From assembly GCA_963785755.1 (NCBI GenBank), contig CAWAXG010000071.1, positions 124,001 to 188,000 of the forward strand: DNA of 64,000 nucleotides, written 5' to 3'. The translations under genes and the position numbers were made by a program. The notes under the pieces were generated by a model. The model ran no database searches. It saw only the letters and a list, made by a program, of their open reading frames with translations, and was not told the origin of the DNA. The stretch is from JACCXG01 sp963785755. Lineage in GTDB: Bacteria; Acidobacteriota; Vicinamibacteria; Vicinamibacterales; 2-12-FULL-66-21. Shown here one piece after another: positions 45,796 through 55,021 of the stretch (its first letter is position 1; each line of letters opens with the position of its first letter).

Positions 45796-46668
45796 ATGAA
45801 CACATCTGCTCTGGCGCTGGTTGGGTTGCTGACGGTTGCGGCCGCCCTGCCAGTGCCCCAATCACGGAAGGCGTTTCCACTCGATGCGGCCGATTGCGCC
45901 GATATCAACATGCAGTTCGGCGACGATGCGGTCGGCCGAGCCGTGCAGTTTGCGAGCGTGCCGCTTTCGGTCGGTGTCCTCGATGTCTACCCGGAGGCCA
46001 ATGGCGGGGTGGTCATCGAGCGCGGCGCCGGCGCGAATTATTCGATCACGGCCTGCATAGGCGTTGGCGGCTCGACTGCCGCCGAAGCCCAGCAGGCGGC
46101 GGACGCGGTGCGGATCGCCGTCGACGGAGGACGAGTACGGGTCCGGAACGAGGCGCGGGCCCGAAACTGGAGCGTTCACCTCGTCGTCGCCGCTCCCGAG
46201 CACGCGAGGATCCAGGTCGAGACCTCGAACGGGCCGATCGGAATCCGTGGTGTGTCCGGACAGATCACCGCGCGTTCCTTGAACGGACCGATCGGTCTTC
46301 ACGATGTGGCCGGGAGCGTGAGCGCGCGAGCGCAGAATGGCCCGATCAGCGTCAGCGGCCGCGGCGGGGACGTGGACATCCAGACCGACAACGGTCCGAT
46401 TCACGTTGCGCTGACCGGGACCCGCTGGGAGGGCCGGCTCGACGCCCGCGCGAACAACGGTCCGCTGAGAGTCGAATTGCCCAGCGGATACCAGTCCGGC
46501 GTCGAAGTCATGTCGTCGGATCGGTCCCCGTGGAACTGCGGCATCGCCGCCTGCAAGCGCGGCAATCGCGACTGGGACGACCGGTCGCGAAGCCTCCGCG
46601 TCGGGCCCGAACCGATCGTCGTCCGCATTGCCACGTCGAACGGGCCCGTCAGCGTGCAGGAGCGCTAA
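45796..46668 (+). CDS. Exported DUF4097-like beta-helix protein
   Basis: This 290-aa protein has a signal peptide (ALVGLLTVAAALPVP) and six near-regular NGP[I/L/V] turns from residue 140 onward (NGPIGI, NGPIGL, NGPISV, NGPIHV, NGPLRV, NGPVSV), a parallel beta-helix pattern typical of DUF4097/adhesin-like proteins. Two cysteines (NCGIAACK) may bridge. GAGGTG ahead of 45796 is the binding site. Role unknown; export is clear. Confidence 0.75.
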   Translation: MNTSALALVGLLTVAAALPVPQSRKAFPLDAADCADINMQFGDDAVGRAVQFASVPLSVGVLDVYPEANGGVVIERGAGANYSITACIGVGGSTAAEAQQAADAVRIAVDGGRVRVRNEARARNWSVHLVVAAPEHARIQVETSNGPIGIRGVSGQITARSLNGPIGLHDVAGSVSARAQNGPISVSGRGGDVDIQTDNGPIHVALTGTRWEGRLDARANNGPLRVELPSGYQSGVEVMSSDRSPWNCGIAACKRGNRDWDDRSRSLRVGPEPIVVRIATSNGPVSVQER

Positions 46669-46770
46669 GCACGTGCCACGTGCTACGCGCTACGTGCTCA
46701 CGCGCTCTGCGTGCGACGTGCTCACGTGCAACGTGCTCTTCGTGCTACGTGGCTGCGTGCCATGTGCTGG
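46669..46770. repeat. GTGCTACGTGC microrepeat tract
   Basis: Nine or more words of the form ACGTGCTACGTGC, CACGTGC, TGCGTGC and GTGCTCACG alternate for 100 bp. The tract begins one base after the stop of the DUF4097-like gene and ends where the truncated DUF1593-type fragment begins. Confidence 0.8.
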
Positions 46771-46778
46771 ACGATTAG

Positions 46779-47221
46779 CGACCGAGCGGCGCGAACCACA
46801 ACCCTGAGGTCGTGATCAACGGCCGGGACGGCAAGGCGCCGGTCGCGATCGACGCTACCGTCGGCGTTCCACTGACCATCGACGCTGCCGGCACCAGGGA
46901 CCCGGACGGCCACTCGCTCCAATACAACTGGTTCTTCTATGCGGAGGCCGGCACCGGCATCCCCGGCCAACCAGTCTTCGCCGGCGGTCTGATGCCGATC
47001 GGCGGCGGAGGAGTGCCCGACGACGGCGGCATTCCGTCGGCGCCCGAAGGAGGTCCCCGCGATCCGGCGCCCCGCGTTGTCCTCCAGGATCCAGCGAGGC
47101 CGCGTGTGACCGTCTGCCGCGCATGGCCGGAACCGCGCACATCATCCTCGAGGTCCAGGACGACGGCAATCCAACGTTGTCCGGCTACAGGCGGGTGATC
47201 CTGACGATCAAGCGGAAATAG
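46779..47221 (+). pseudogene. 3' fragment of DUF1593-type protein
   Basis: From 46779 the frame reads NHNPEVVINGRDGKAPV, then DAAGTRDPDGHSLQYNWFFY and, after one frame slip near 47,112, AHIILEVQDDG and YRRVILTIKRK to a stop near 47,221. This is the C-terminal Ig-like part of DUF1593 (nucleoside-hydrolase-like, cellulose-binding) proteins. The N-terminal catalytic part and start are absent; the fragment begins right at the GTGCTACGTGC tract. Not functional as is. Confidence 0.7.
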
Positions 47222-47701
47222 CTTCGTCAACTCCCAACCTCGCGCCTTAGAGCCTGTCACAAAACCCTGACGGACTCGCGATCCGAGCATGTTCCCGGGC
47301 GCAGAGGCAAATACTGGACGACTACTCAGGACCAGTCGCCGTTTGCCACAGCCCATTCCGAAAGGGGCGTGTGCGCAGGCCAGCGGCGAAACGGTTCGAA
47401 TCCCTTTCACCAGCCACTCTTTTTGAAAAGCTCTGACGACACAAGTAGTTGCGAGTTCTGATCTCGACTGCTTCTCGCGATCGGTTAGGCGAGTCTGCAC
47501 TCGCCGAACTCTCCAACCGTAGCGTTATCAATCCATTGGCCGTGGATGTGCGGCGTGAGGTTGAGGCACAGCATGAGCCGCTTCCACCTCCTTTCCGGCT
47601 TCTATCGGTAACGAAGCGAGACGTCTCTGGAATCGAGCTCGTCGGCCTAGCTGGACGTGCGCCGGCTCGTTGGTCCGCCATTACCTGGCAAGGAGAACAC
47701 A
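47222..47701. other. Gene-free region with IS-end-like and tRNA-3'-like sequences
   Basis: A copy of AACTCCCAACC (47227-47241) is followed by GAGCCTGTCACAAAACCC (47250-47267), which resembles the terminal inverted repeats of IS5-type elements, and by GGTTCGAATCCCTTTCACC (from 47393), which resembles a tRNA T-arm and 3' acceptor strand. No transposase and no matching tRNA 5' half were found. AAGGAG at 47690-47695 serves the next gene. Confidence 0.4.
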
Positions 47702-48760
47702 ATGAACGCCAAGCATCTGATGTGGAATCCGGCAGTGGACACAAAGCGATCTCTGATGATTTGCCTGCTTGTGATCCTCTGTGCATCGCTCCCGGCGAAC
47801 GCCATGTCGAAGGCGATGCAGAGCCCGCCACTCGAGCCGTCGGCGGCGAGCCGGCAGGAATCGCATGATCCCAGGGCGGAGCTATTGGCCACGGGGCTGG
47901 CCGGCGCCTCGGGTAGCACCATCGGTCCCGATGGTGCGCTGTATGTCGTGGAGGGCGCGGCTGGCAGAATTTCGCGTGTCAATCCGAAGACCGGCCGAAT
48001 CACGACATTCGCCAGTGGTTTGCCGACCGCGATCATCGGCCTCGGCGGCGTCATCGACGTCGCGTTCATCGGCAGGACTGCGTACGCATTGGTCACCCTC
48101 GTCGGCTCCGACGTCGGCGGAAGCAACGTTGTCGGCATCTACCGAGTAGACGGCCGCAGCAAGTTCACCGTCGTCGCCGATATCGGCGCGTTCGCGGTGC
48201 AAAATCCACCGGTCACCCCCTTCGATGTGCCCACCGGCGTGCAGTATGCGCTGGAACCCTATCTTGGTGGGTTCCTGGTCACCGATGGCCACCACAACCG
48301 CCTGCTTTGGGTCGGGCTCAACGGCGTGGTCACCGAAGCGATCGGGTTCGACAACATCGTGCCGACCGGGCTGACGGTGGCCGGCAACAGGGTGTACATG
48401 GCCCAAGCGGGTCCTGTTCCCCACCTGCCCCAAGACGGCCAGGTGGTGCTGCTCCGCCCACAGCCGCCGACCGCGGTGGAGGTGGCCTCGGGCGCACGCC
48501 TCTTGGTCGACGTGGAAGTCGGGCCCCGTGGCAATCTCTTCGCTCTCTCGCAGGGTGTGTTTCAGGTCGGCGATCCTCCGGGCGCTCCGGCACTGCCGAA
48601 CACCGGCGCGCTCGTGAAGGCTAGATGGGACGGCACCTTCAAAGTGATCACGCGCGGGCTGAACCAGCCGACTTCGCTCGAGTTCATCGAGCACATCGCG
48701 TACATTGTCACCCTCGGCGGGGAAGTGTGGACCATCGACTTGCGGCATCGGCGCCACTGA
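47702..48760 (+). CDS. Exported ScyD/ScyE-family beta-propeller protein
   Basis: This 352-aa protein has a signal peptide (RSLMICLLVILCASLPANA) and propeller repeats of the ScyD/ScyE family: STIGPDGALYVVEGAAGRISRVNPKTG, GGVIDVAFIGRTAYALV, and LLVDVEVGPRGNLFALSQG. Cyanobacterial ScyD/ScyE are in the scytonemin locus; here no other pigment gene is present, so that role is not implied. AAGGAG 7 bp ahead decides the start. Flanked on the 5' side by remnants, so it may be a recent arrival. Confidence 0.8.
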   Translation: MNAKHLMWNPAVDTKRSLMICLLVILCASLPANAMSKAMQSPPLEPSAASRQESHDPRAELLATGLAGASGSTIGPDGALYVVEGAAGRISRVNPKTGRITTFASGLPTAIIGLGGVIDVAFIGRTAYALVTLVGSDVGGSNVVGIYRVDGRSKFTVVADIGAFAVQNPPVTPFDVPTGVQYALEPYLGGFLVTDGHHNRLLWVGLNGVVTEAIGFDNIVPTGLTVAGNRVYMAQAGPVPHLPQDGQVVLLRPQPPTAVEVASGARLLVDVEVGPRGNLFALSQGVFQVGDPPGAPALPNTGALVKARWDGTFKVITRGLNQPTSLEFIEHIAYIVTLGGEVWTIDLRHRRH

Positions 48761-48764
48761 GCAG

Positions 48765-48789
48765 ACCCGAACGACTACAGAGTTCGGGT
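48765..48789 (+). terminator. Hairpin after ScyD/ScyE-family gene
   Basis: Arms ACCCGAAC (48765-48772) and GTTCGGGT (48782-48789) flank a 9-base loop, 5 bp after the stop. No following T-run, so intrinsic termination is only plausible. Confidence 0.5.
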
Positions 48790-49217
48790 TAGGTCAAACC
48801 TCTATGAGACGGTGAAAATGGCAACGGGCGCCGAGTTCAACATCATGCCGCCGTGTACATCTGACCGCCGAAGCCTGGGGCGCCCAGAGCACCAGTCGGC
48901 AACCGGTGTAGGCAGTAGCACACACTACGGTGCCGTGATACCGTGGTCGGCCACACCGTCTGTGATCCGGTCGTTCATTTGATTGTGATGACCCGCGAGA
49001 CGCATTCCGCCTTCGTTGCGAAGTCCTTCGGCGGGACCTCGCCGACAGCTCGCGCGATGTTCGCGCGCGAGCGGTGGCGGCGGCTTTCAGCCCACGGCTT
49101 TCGGCAAGAACCATTGGCCGATGTTCCGATGGCATCCAGCCCGGTCCCTGTCACGCGCTTCTCTTTCGTGACAGGTGGAGTGACGAGCGACGTGATCATT
49201 AGGCAGAGGAGGCGGAC
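48790..49217. other. Gene-free region, nothing recognised
   Basis: About 430 bp with no frame that shows coding character, no repeat family member and no recognised RNA. GGAGG at 49208-49212 lies ahead of the DUF4242 start. Confidence 0.35.
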
Positions 49218-49485
49218 ATGCCGCGATACCTGATCGAACGCACGGTCGGCACGTCTGACCCGCGAGCAGATCGAGGAGGGCTCGCGACGCTCCATCGAAG
49301 TGCTTGCGGGCATGCCCGGCGTCGTCTGGATCCGAAGTTACGTGTCGGAGTCGGAGGGCAAGATCTACTGCGAATACGATGCTCCCGATGCGGACGCCAT
49401 CCGCGAGCACGCCAGGCGCGCCGGGATACCGGTGGATCGAATCACCGAGATCGCGCTCGAAATCAGCCCGGCGATGTTCCGTTAG
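49218..49485 (+). pseudogene. DUF4242 small protein with a frameshift
   Basis: The start MPRYLIERTVGT and, after a slip at about 49,253, LTREQIEEGSRRSIEVLAGMPGV and SYVSESEGKIYCEYDAPDADAIREHARRAG match the DUF4242 (SCO4226 nickel-binding-like) family of about 90 aa. All conserved residues are present, only the frame is lost, which fits a sequence error at the edge of the indel-rich block. Confidence 0.75.
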
Positions 49486-49578
49486 TCGTCCAGGTCGTGC
49501 CTCTGCGGCGTCGAAAGGCAACGGGCGACAGTGAGCGTCATGCGCTGAGAGAAGCGAGTCCCGGACCGACGAGGTGAG

Positions 49579-50138
49579 GTGACGCGGCTACTGGCGGAGC
49601 TGGGCCGCGGCGGCCACGGTGCGTCGACCGGCTGATGCCGATCGGTCTACGACGAGCTGCGTCAAATTGCGCGTCGGCATCTGCGTGGGGAGCGGCGTGA
49701 CCACACGCTCAACACAACGGCGGTCGTCCACGAAGCGTACGTCAAGCTGGTCGGGCTCGACCGCATCGCCTGGCAGAACCGCGCGCATTTTCTCGCGGTC
49801 GCCGCGCAGGCGATGCGACGGGTCCTCGTGGACTACGCCGTGGGCCGGAAAGCCCGCAAGCGAGGCGGGCATCTCCGCCAGAAGGTTGCCACTCGAACGA
49901 CGCTGGATCTGCCAGCCAACGAGCCGTCCGACATCGTCATCGCGCTCGACGAGGCGCTCCGCCGGCTCGAAGGCGATCAACCCTCGATTGAGTCGGCTCG
50001 TGGATTGCCGGTACTTCGGCGGTATGAGCATCGAGGAAACCGCGCAGGCGTTGGACCTGTCGCCGGCGACGATGAAGCGTGATTGGAGACGGCGCGCGTG
50101 CCTGGCTGAATCGAGAGCTGCAGGGGCAGCGGTCATGA
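49579..50138 (+). pseudogene. ECF-type sigma factor with several frameshifts
   Basis: The three-frame composite reads TRLLAELGRG, then VYDELRQIA, RRDHTLNTTAVVHEAYVKL, FLAVAAQAMRRVLVDYA, ALDEALRRLE, NPRLSRLVDCRYFGGMSIEETAQALDL and SPATMKRDWRR, i.e. the Sigma70_ECF family (TIGR02999-like) common in Acidobacteriota beside Ser/Thr kinases. At least three slips (near 49,620, 49,970 and 50,090) interrupt it, with both gains and losses of a base. Total about 185 aa when restored. It directly precedes the kinase gene. Confidence 0.75.
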
Positions 50139-50163
50139 ACCTGCAGCGCGCGGCTTCGGCTCA

Positions 50164-53100
50164 ATGACATGGAGCAGTCTGGGGCGTCAGAGCGGCTGGC
50201 CTCCCGTTCGTGCCGGCGACTGGACGCGCCTCGCAGCAAATTCTTGGAGAGGCGCCTCGAGCGTCCACGCGAGCAACGCGACGCAGTTTCTCGAACGGAG
50301 TGCTGTGCGGGCGACCGGCGCCTCCGGGCCGAAGTCGGCCTCGCTGCTCGCCGCCAGCGATTCGGTTCAGGCGTCGTTGATCGACCTCTCGACGAGGTGG
50401 TCACGCCCTGTTCGCGCACGGTCCGAAAGACGCCCGTCGCAGACCGATCGCCGAACCGGCGGGTTATCGGTCACTACGAGCTGCTCGAGCGCATCCCGGG
50501 CGGCGGCATGGGTGTGATTTACCGCGCTCGCGACGTGCGGCTGCGGCGCGGTCGTGGCGCTCGAAGTTCCTGCCTGCGAGCATTGAGCGCCGACGACCGG
50601 GCGAAGGCTCGCTTCCTCCTCGAGGCGCGCGCCGCGGCATCGCCTCGATCATCGCAACGTCTGCACCATTCACGAGATCGGCGAAACCGAGCGAGGGCCA
50701 CCTGTTCATCGCCATGCCGTTCTACGAGGGCGAAACGCTCGCCGATCGCATCGCTCGCGGACCGCTGTCCGGTGGCTGAGGCGCTGACGATTGCGATCCA
50801 AGTCGCTGCACGGCCTGGCGCACGCTCATGAGCACGGGATCATCCATCGCGACATCAAGCCGGCGAACGTGATGCTGACCCAGACGGCGTGGTCAAGATC
50901 CTGGATTTCGGTATCGTGAAGCACGGCGACGCAGGGATTCACCCGAACCGGCGTCACCGTCGGCACGCTTCCCTACATGAGCCCTGAGCAGCTGCGCAAA
51001 GACCCGTTGGATGCCCGCACCGACATCTGGTCGCTCGGCATTGTGCTCTACGAAATGTTGACCGGGCGGCGGCCGTTCGAAGGGGCGGATGTGCATGCGG
51101 TGCGGGAGGCGATCGTCTTCGCACAACCCGAGTCGCTGCAGCGCGATGCGATCTGACGTCTCTCAGGAACTCGCGCGCGCCGTCGCCATGGCCCTCGCCA
51201 AGCAGCGGGAGGATCGCCAGGCGAGCGCACCCGCCTTCGCCGCGAGGCTCGAGGCCCTGCACGGCAACCGTCGCCGCGCGGGCGGCACAGGGCTCCGCGG
51301 GCAAGAAGAAGCCGCGACCAGAACGGCGAGCGACCGGCGACGGCTCGACGCAGATCGACGACGGCGCAGCTACTTCCGGGCGGCGAGCGGCGGCACACGA
51401 CCGTGGTGGTCTGCAGTCTGTCAGGATTTGCCGAGCTCGTGGAGCGTCTGCCGCCGCACGAGGTCGAAGACGTGATGCGGCGTCTGAAGCAGGATGCGTT
51501 CGAGATCGTCGAGCGGCATAGCGGCACCGTCAACGAATTCGGCGAAGACCGGATCGTGCTTCTCTTCGGCGTCCCGGACGAGCCTGGAGGATCATTGTGC
51601 CCGCTGCCGTCCGCGCCGCCCTCGAGCTGCGCACGCTTCTGCGACCGATGGCGCGAGACACAACCGGCGGCGCGCGGCCTGGCGCTTGCACATCGCGATC
51701 GACAGCCGGAGACGCCGCGGTTCAGCGGGTGGAAGGCGCCATCATGCCCTACCGGGTCGCCGGGCGGCCGGCCACGCGGGCGGCGCAGCTCGTGCGCGCA
51801 CGCCGGCAGGGATGAAATCCTGATCTCGCCCGAAGGCCGGGCGCGCCGTCGCTGCCGCTGTTCGATCTGCGTGCAGGCCGAACCCGGTGTCGCTACCCAA
51901 CGAAGAAGTCCGTTCACGCCGCTCCGCGTCCTCGCGCGAGGCGACGCACGGGCGATCGACTGGAGCAATTGGCGCGCTCGACGCACGCTGACCGCTTTTA
52001 CCGGTCGGGCTCGGGATCTTGCGGCGCTCGTGGCCGCGTACGAGGAGGCCCGCGCAGGCCGCGGCCGCGTCGTGACGGTGACCGGCGAGGCGGGCCTGGG
52101 CAAGAGCCGTCTCCTGCTCGAATTTCGGCGGACGATCGATCCGGCGGCGGCGACCGTGCTCGTCGGGCGATGTTCGTCGTACGGTCAGGCGACGGCATAC
52201 ATGCCGTGGCTCGACGTGCGTGTGGCAGATTCTCGCGGTCGCGGCCGGCGTCGCGGGCTGACTGCGACTGACATCGGATGTCGCCGCGCGCGTGATCGGC
52301 CTCGATCCGGCGCTGGAGCCTTTCGCGCCGTTCTATCTGCACTTGCTGTCGATCCCGACCGAGAAATACCGCCTCTCGAATTCCGTGTCAAGAAGAACAG
52401 CGGCCGGTCGGCGTTTCAGGAAGCGCTCGTCGCGATGCTGCTGGCCGCCGCGAAGCAGGCGACTGCTGCGTCCTGCTGTTCGAGGACTGGCACTGGGTGG
52501 ATCCCGCGTCGCATGCGGTGCTGATGGACGCCGCTGCAATCTCGTGTCGAACTATCGGTTGCTGATTGTCGTGACATCTCGCTCCGGACACGGGTTCGCC
52601 GGCGTCGCCGCGCGACGCGCACCTGCCCATCGAGCTCCGGCCGCTCGAGACCGTCATCGACGGCGGCCATGTTGAAGGCCGTCCTCGGAGCGGACGATGT
52701 GCCGCCGGAGCTGGTGGTGCGGATCCACGAGCGCACAGGAGGCAACCCGTTCTTCCTCGAAGAGATTGCCCACAGCTTGATCGAAGCGGGCACGATCACG
52801 GTCGACGCGCGCAAGGGCGCGGATGGCGGACTCGCTCGCCAGCCTCGACCTTCCACCCACGGTGCAGGCGGTCATCCGCGCGCGCCTCGACCGTCTCGAT
52901 CTGACCGCGCGGCAGGTGCTCCGCGCGGCATCGGTCGTCGGCCGTGATTTCACGCGGCGGGTGATCGAGCGCGCCATCGCCGACCGCGGTCGCTGTCGGG
53001 CCGGCGCTCGAGACGGCTCGAAGCGGCGGGCCTCATCCAGCACACCGCCGTTCTTCCCGAACATACCTATCGCTTTCGGCACGCGCTGACGCAGGAGGCT

Positions 53101-55021
53101 GCTACGCGGGACTGCTCGAGCACCAACGCGCGCAGCTGCACGGCGTCATCGGCACAGCGATCGAAGAGCTCTACGCCCGATCGAGTCGAGGAGGACCTGG
53201 ATCGCCTCGCCCAGCATTTCAGCCTCGCCGAGAACTGGTCGAAGGCCGTCCACTACGGTCTGCGATCGGCCGAGCGGATGCAGGGCGCTCAGGCAGTTCA
53301 TCGATGCGCTGCAGCTCCTCGATCGCACGCGCGAATGGGTCGAACTGCTGGATCCGGACGAGCGCCTCGAGATGCTCGCCGAGGTCGGGCTACGCCAGGA
53401 GCGGATCTGCGACACGCTGGGACTGCGCGAGCGCCAACGCACAGATGGTCGACGAGCTGGTGGCGCGACTCGCCGCAGTCGGGCGATCAGGAGCGGCTCG
53501 CCGAGGCATACCTGCGGAAGGGCGATCTGCACACGACCCTGCGTCAGTTCGACGCCGCGAACGAGGCGCTCGAGGAATCGCTCAGGCTGCGACGCCAGTT
53601 GGGCAGTGGCGAGCCCCGCACACTGCGAAGCCTCGGCTTCCTCCGCTGGTATCAGGGACGACAACGCGGAAGCGTTGTCTTGGGCCCAGGAAGCGCTGCG
53701 GCTGGATCGACGAGACGACAACGTCGTGGCCATGGTCGGACGATCTGCACAACCTGGCCGCGATCTATTCCTCCGGAGGCGACCACGAGCAGGCGCGACT
53801 CTGCCTGGAGGAGGCCCTGCAATTGTGTCAGCCGGTGGTGACGGGCGCCGAGCCGGAGTACGGCGACGCTGTGGTAGAGAGGCTGATCCATGTGTTGCAC
53901 ATGCTACGGCCGGCTGCTGACCGAACGGGGAGAGCTCGATCGCGCGCTCGAGTGTCTGACGCCAGCCGGCAGAGTGGGCACGGCAACGGTTGATGCCGCT
54001 GGCAGGCTGGCCTACTTCGACACGGCCATTGCGCAAGTCCATCTCCGCAAGGGCGAACTATCGGCACGTGCCTCGATTATCACCGCCAGGCCATCGAAAT
54101 CACGCGCAAGGCGCATTACGCGCCCGGGCTGGCGCTCGCGCTGCGGTTGTTTGGCGAGATCCTGCTCGGTCTCGGCCGCGATCAGGAGGCGGTGTCGCAC
54201 CTGCAAGAAGCGGCGAGCCGTCTTCAGCTGAGCTGCAGGATCGAGACGGCAGAAGCGTTGATCTGGTCCGCTCGTCTGGCGAGTCGCGCACGAGCGCGTG
54301 GGCAACTATGCCGGCGCGCAGTCCGCGTGGGAGCGCGACGCGCACTCTCGCACAGACAGGCTGGAGACCGGGCCGGGCGAACTGGAGGCGCTGGAAGCCC
54401 TCGGGCGCGTCGCGCGACGACACCTTCCGGCAGTCGGTTGCGCTGCGATTCTACGAGGAGGCCATCGACCTGGCCGGTGTGTTGGGCGATAGCGAAGCCG
54501 CCGCGCGGCTCGGCAACGCCGCCGGCATCATCGAGTGGACGCGCGGCCGCCATGTCGAGGCGCTGGCGCATTTCGAGCGCGCGCTCGCACTGTTCGAAGA
54601 GGCCGACGATCATGCCGGCGCGGGCCTGATGATGAACAGCATCGCTGTCACGCTCGGCAAGCTGGGCCGCCGGGGCGAGGCACGCGAGGGCCTGGATGAG
54701 GCGCTGCTTCATCATCAGCGCACAGGACAAAGGCACCTGGAAGGCTCACGCCCTCGCTGCCCTCGGAGACTGGTATTGGGAGGGCAACGACGCCGAGCAC
54801 GCGGTGGAATGGTACGAGCGCTCATTGGGCACGCGGCAGTCCATCGGCGACGTCCGTGGGGAGGGTTGGATGCTGCAGCGTCTTGCCCGCGCACGAGCCG
54901 TCGCGGGCGATCAAACCGGCGCTACGCGAGTTGGTGACGCGGGCGGCGGCGCTCTCCGCGCCAATGTTCCGATGAGGAGCTGATGCACGCGTGCGCTGAG
55001 TTGCGTCAGCAGGTGATCTAG
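50164..55021 (+). pseudogene. Ser/Thr kinase-cyclase-like-AAA-TPR protein, many frameshifts
   Basis: A composite of about 1,600 aa. N-terminal kinase: IGHYELLERIPGGGMGVIYRA (Gly loop, nt about 50,464), HRDIKPANVM (catalytic loop), KILDFGIVKHGD and YMSPEQLRKDPLDARTDIWSLG. Cyclase-like domain (nt 51,385-51,830): TTVVVCSLSGFAELVERL where the first metal Asp of class III cyclases is Ser, and NEFGEDRIVLLFGVP, so it is probably non-catalytic. AAA domain (from nt about 52,000) with Walker A GEAGLGKSRLLL. Helical TPR-like repeats run to the stop at 55021, shared with the convergent gene. Frame slips occur about every 100-250 bp, but conserved residues continue across them. The order resembles kinase/cyclase fusions of TOMM systems; no TOMM genes are nearby. 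Confidence 0.75.

Noticed and set aside
47330..47422. Complete tRNA gene
   Set aside because: T-arm has a mismatch and no matching 5' acceptor, D-arm or anticodon arm could be placed.
47702..48760. Scytonemin biosynthesis locus
   Set aside because: Only a ScyD/ScyE-type propeller is present; no other pathway gene is nearby and these propellers occur widely.
50164..55021. TOMM (thiazole/oxazole peptide) system
   Set aside because: The kinase/cyclase order is similar but no cyclodehydratase, dehydrogenase or precursor peptide gene is present.
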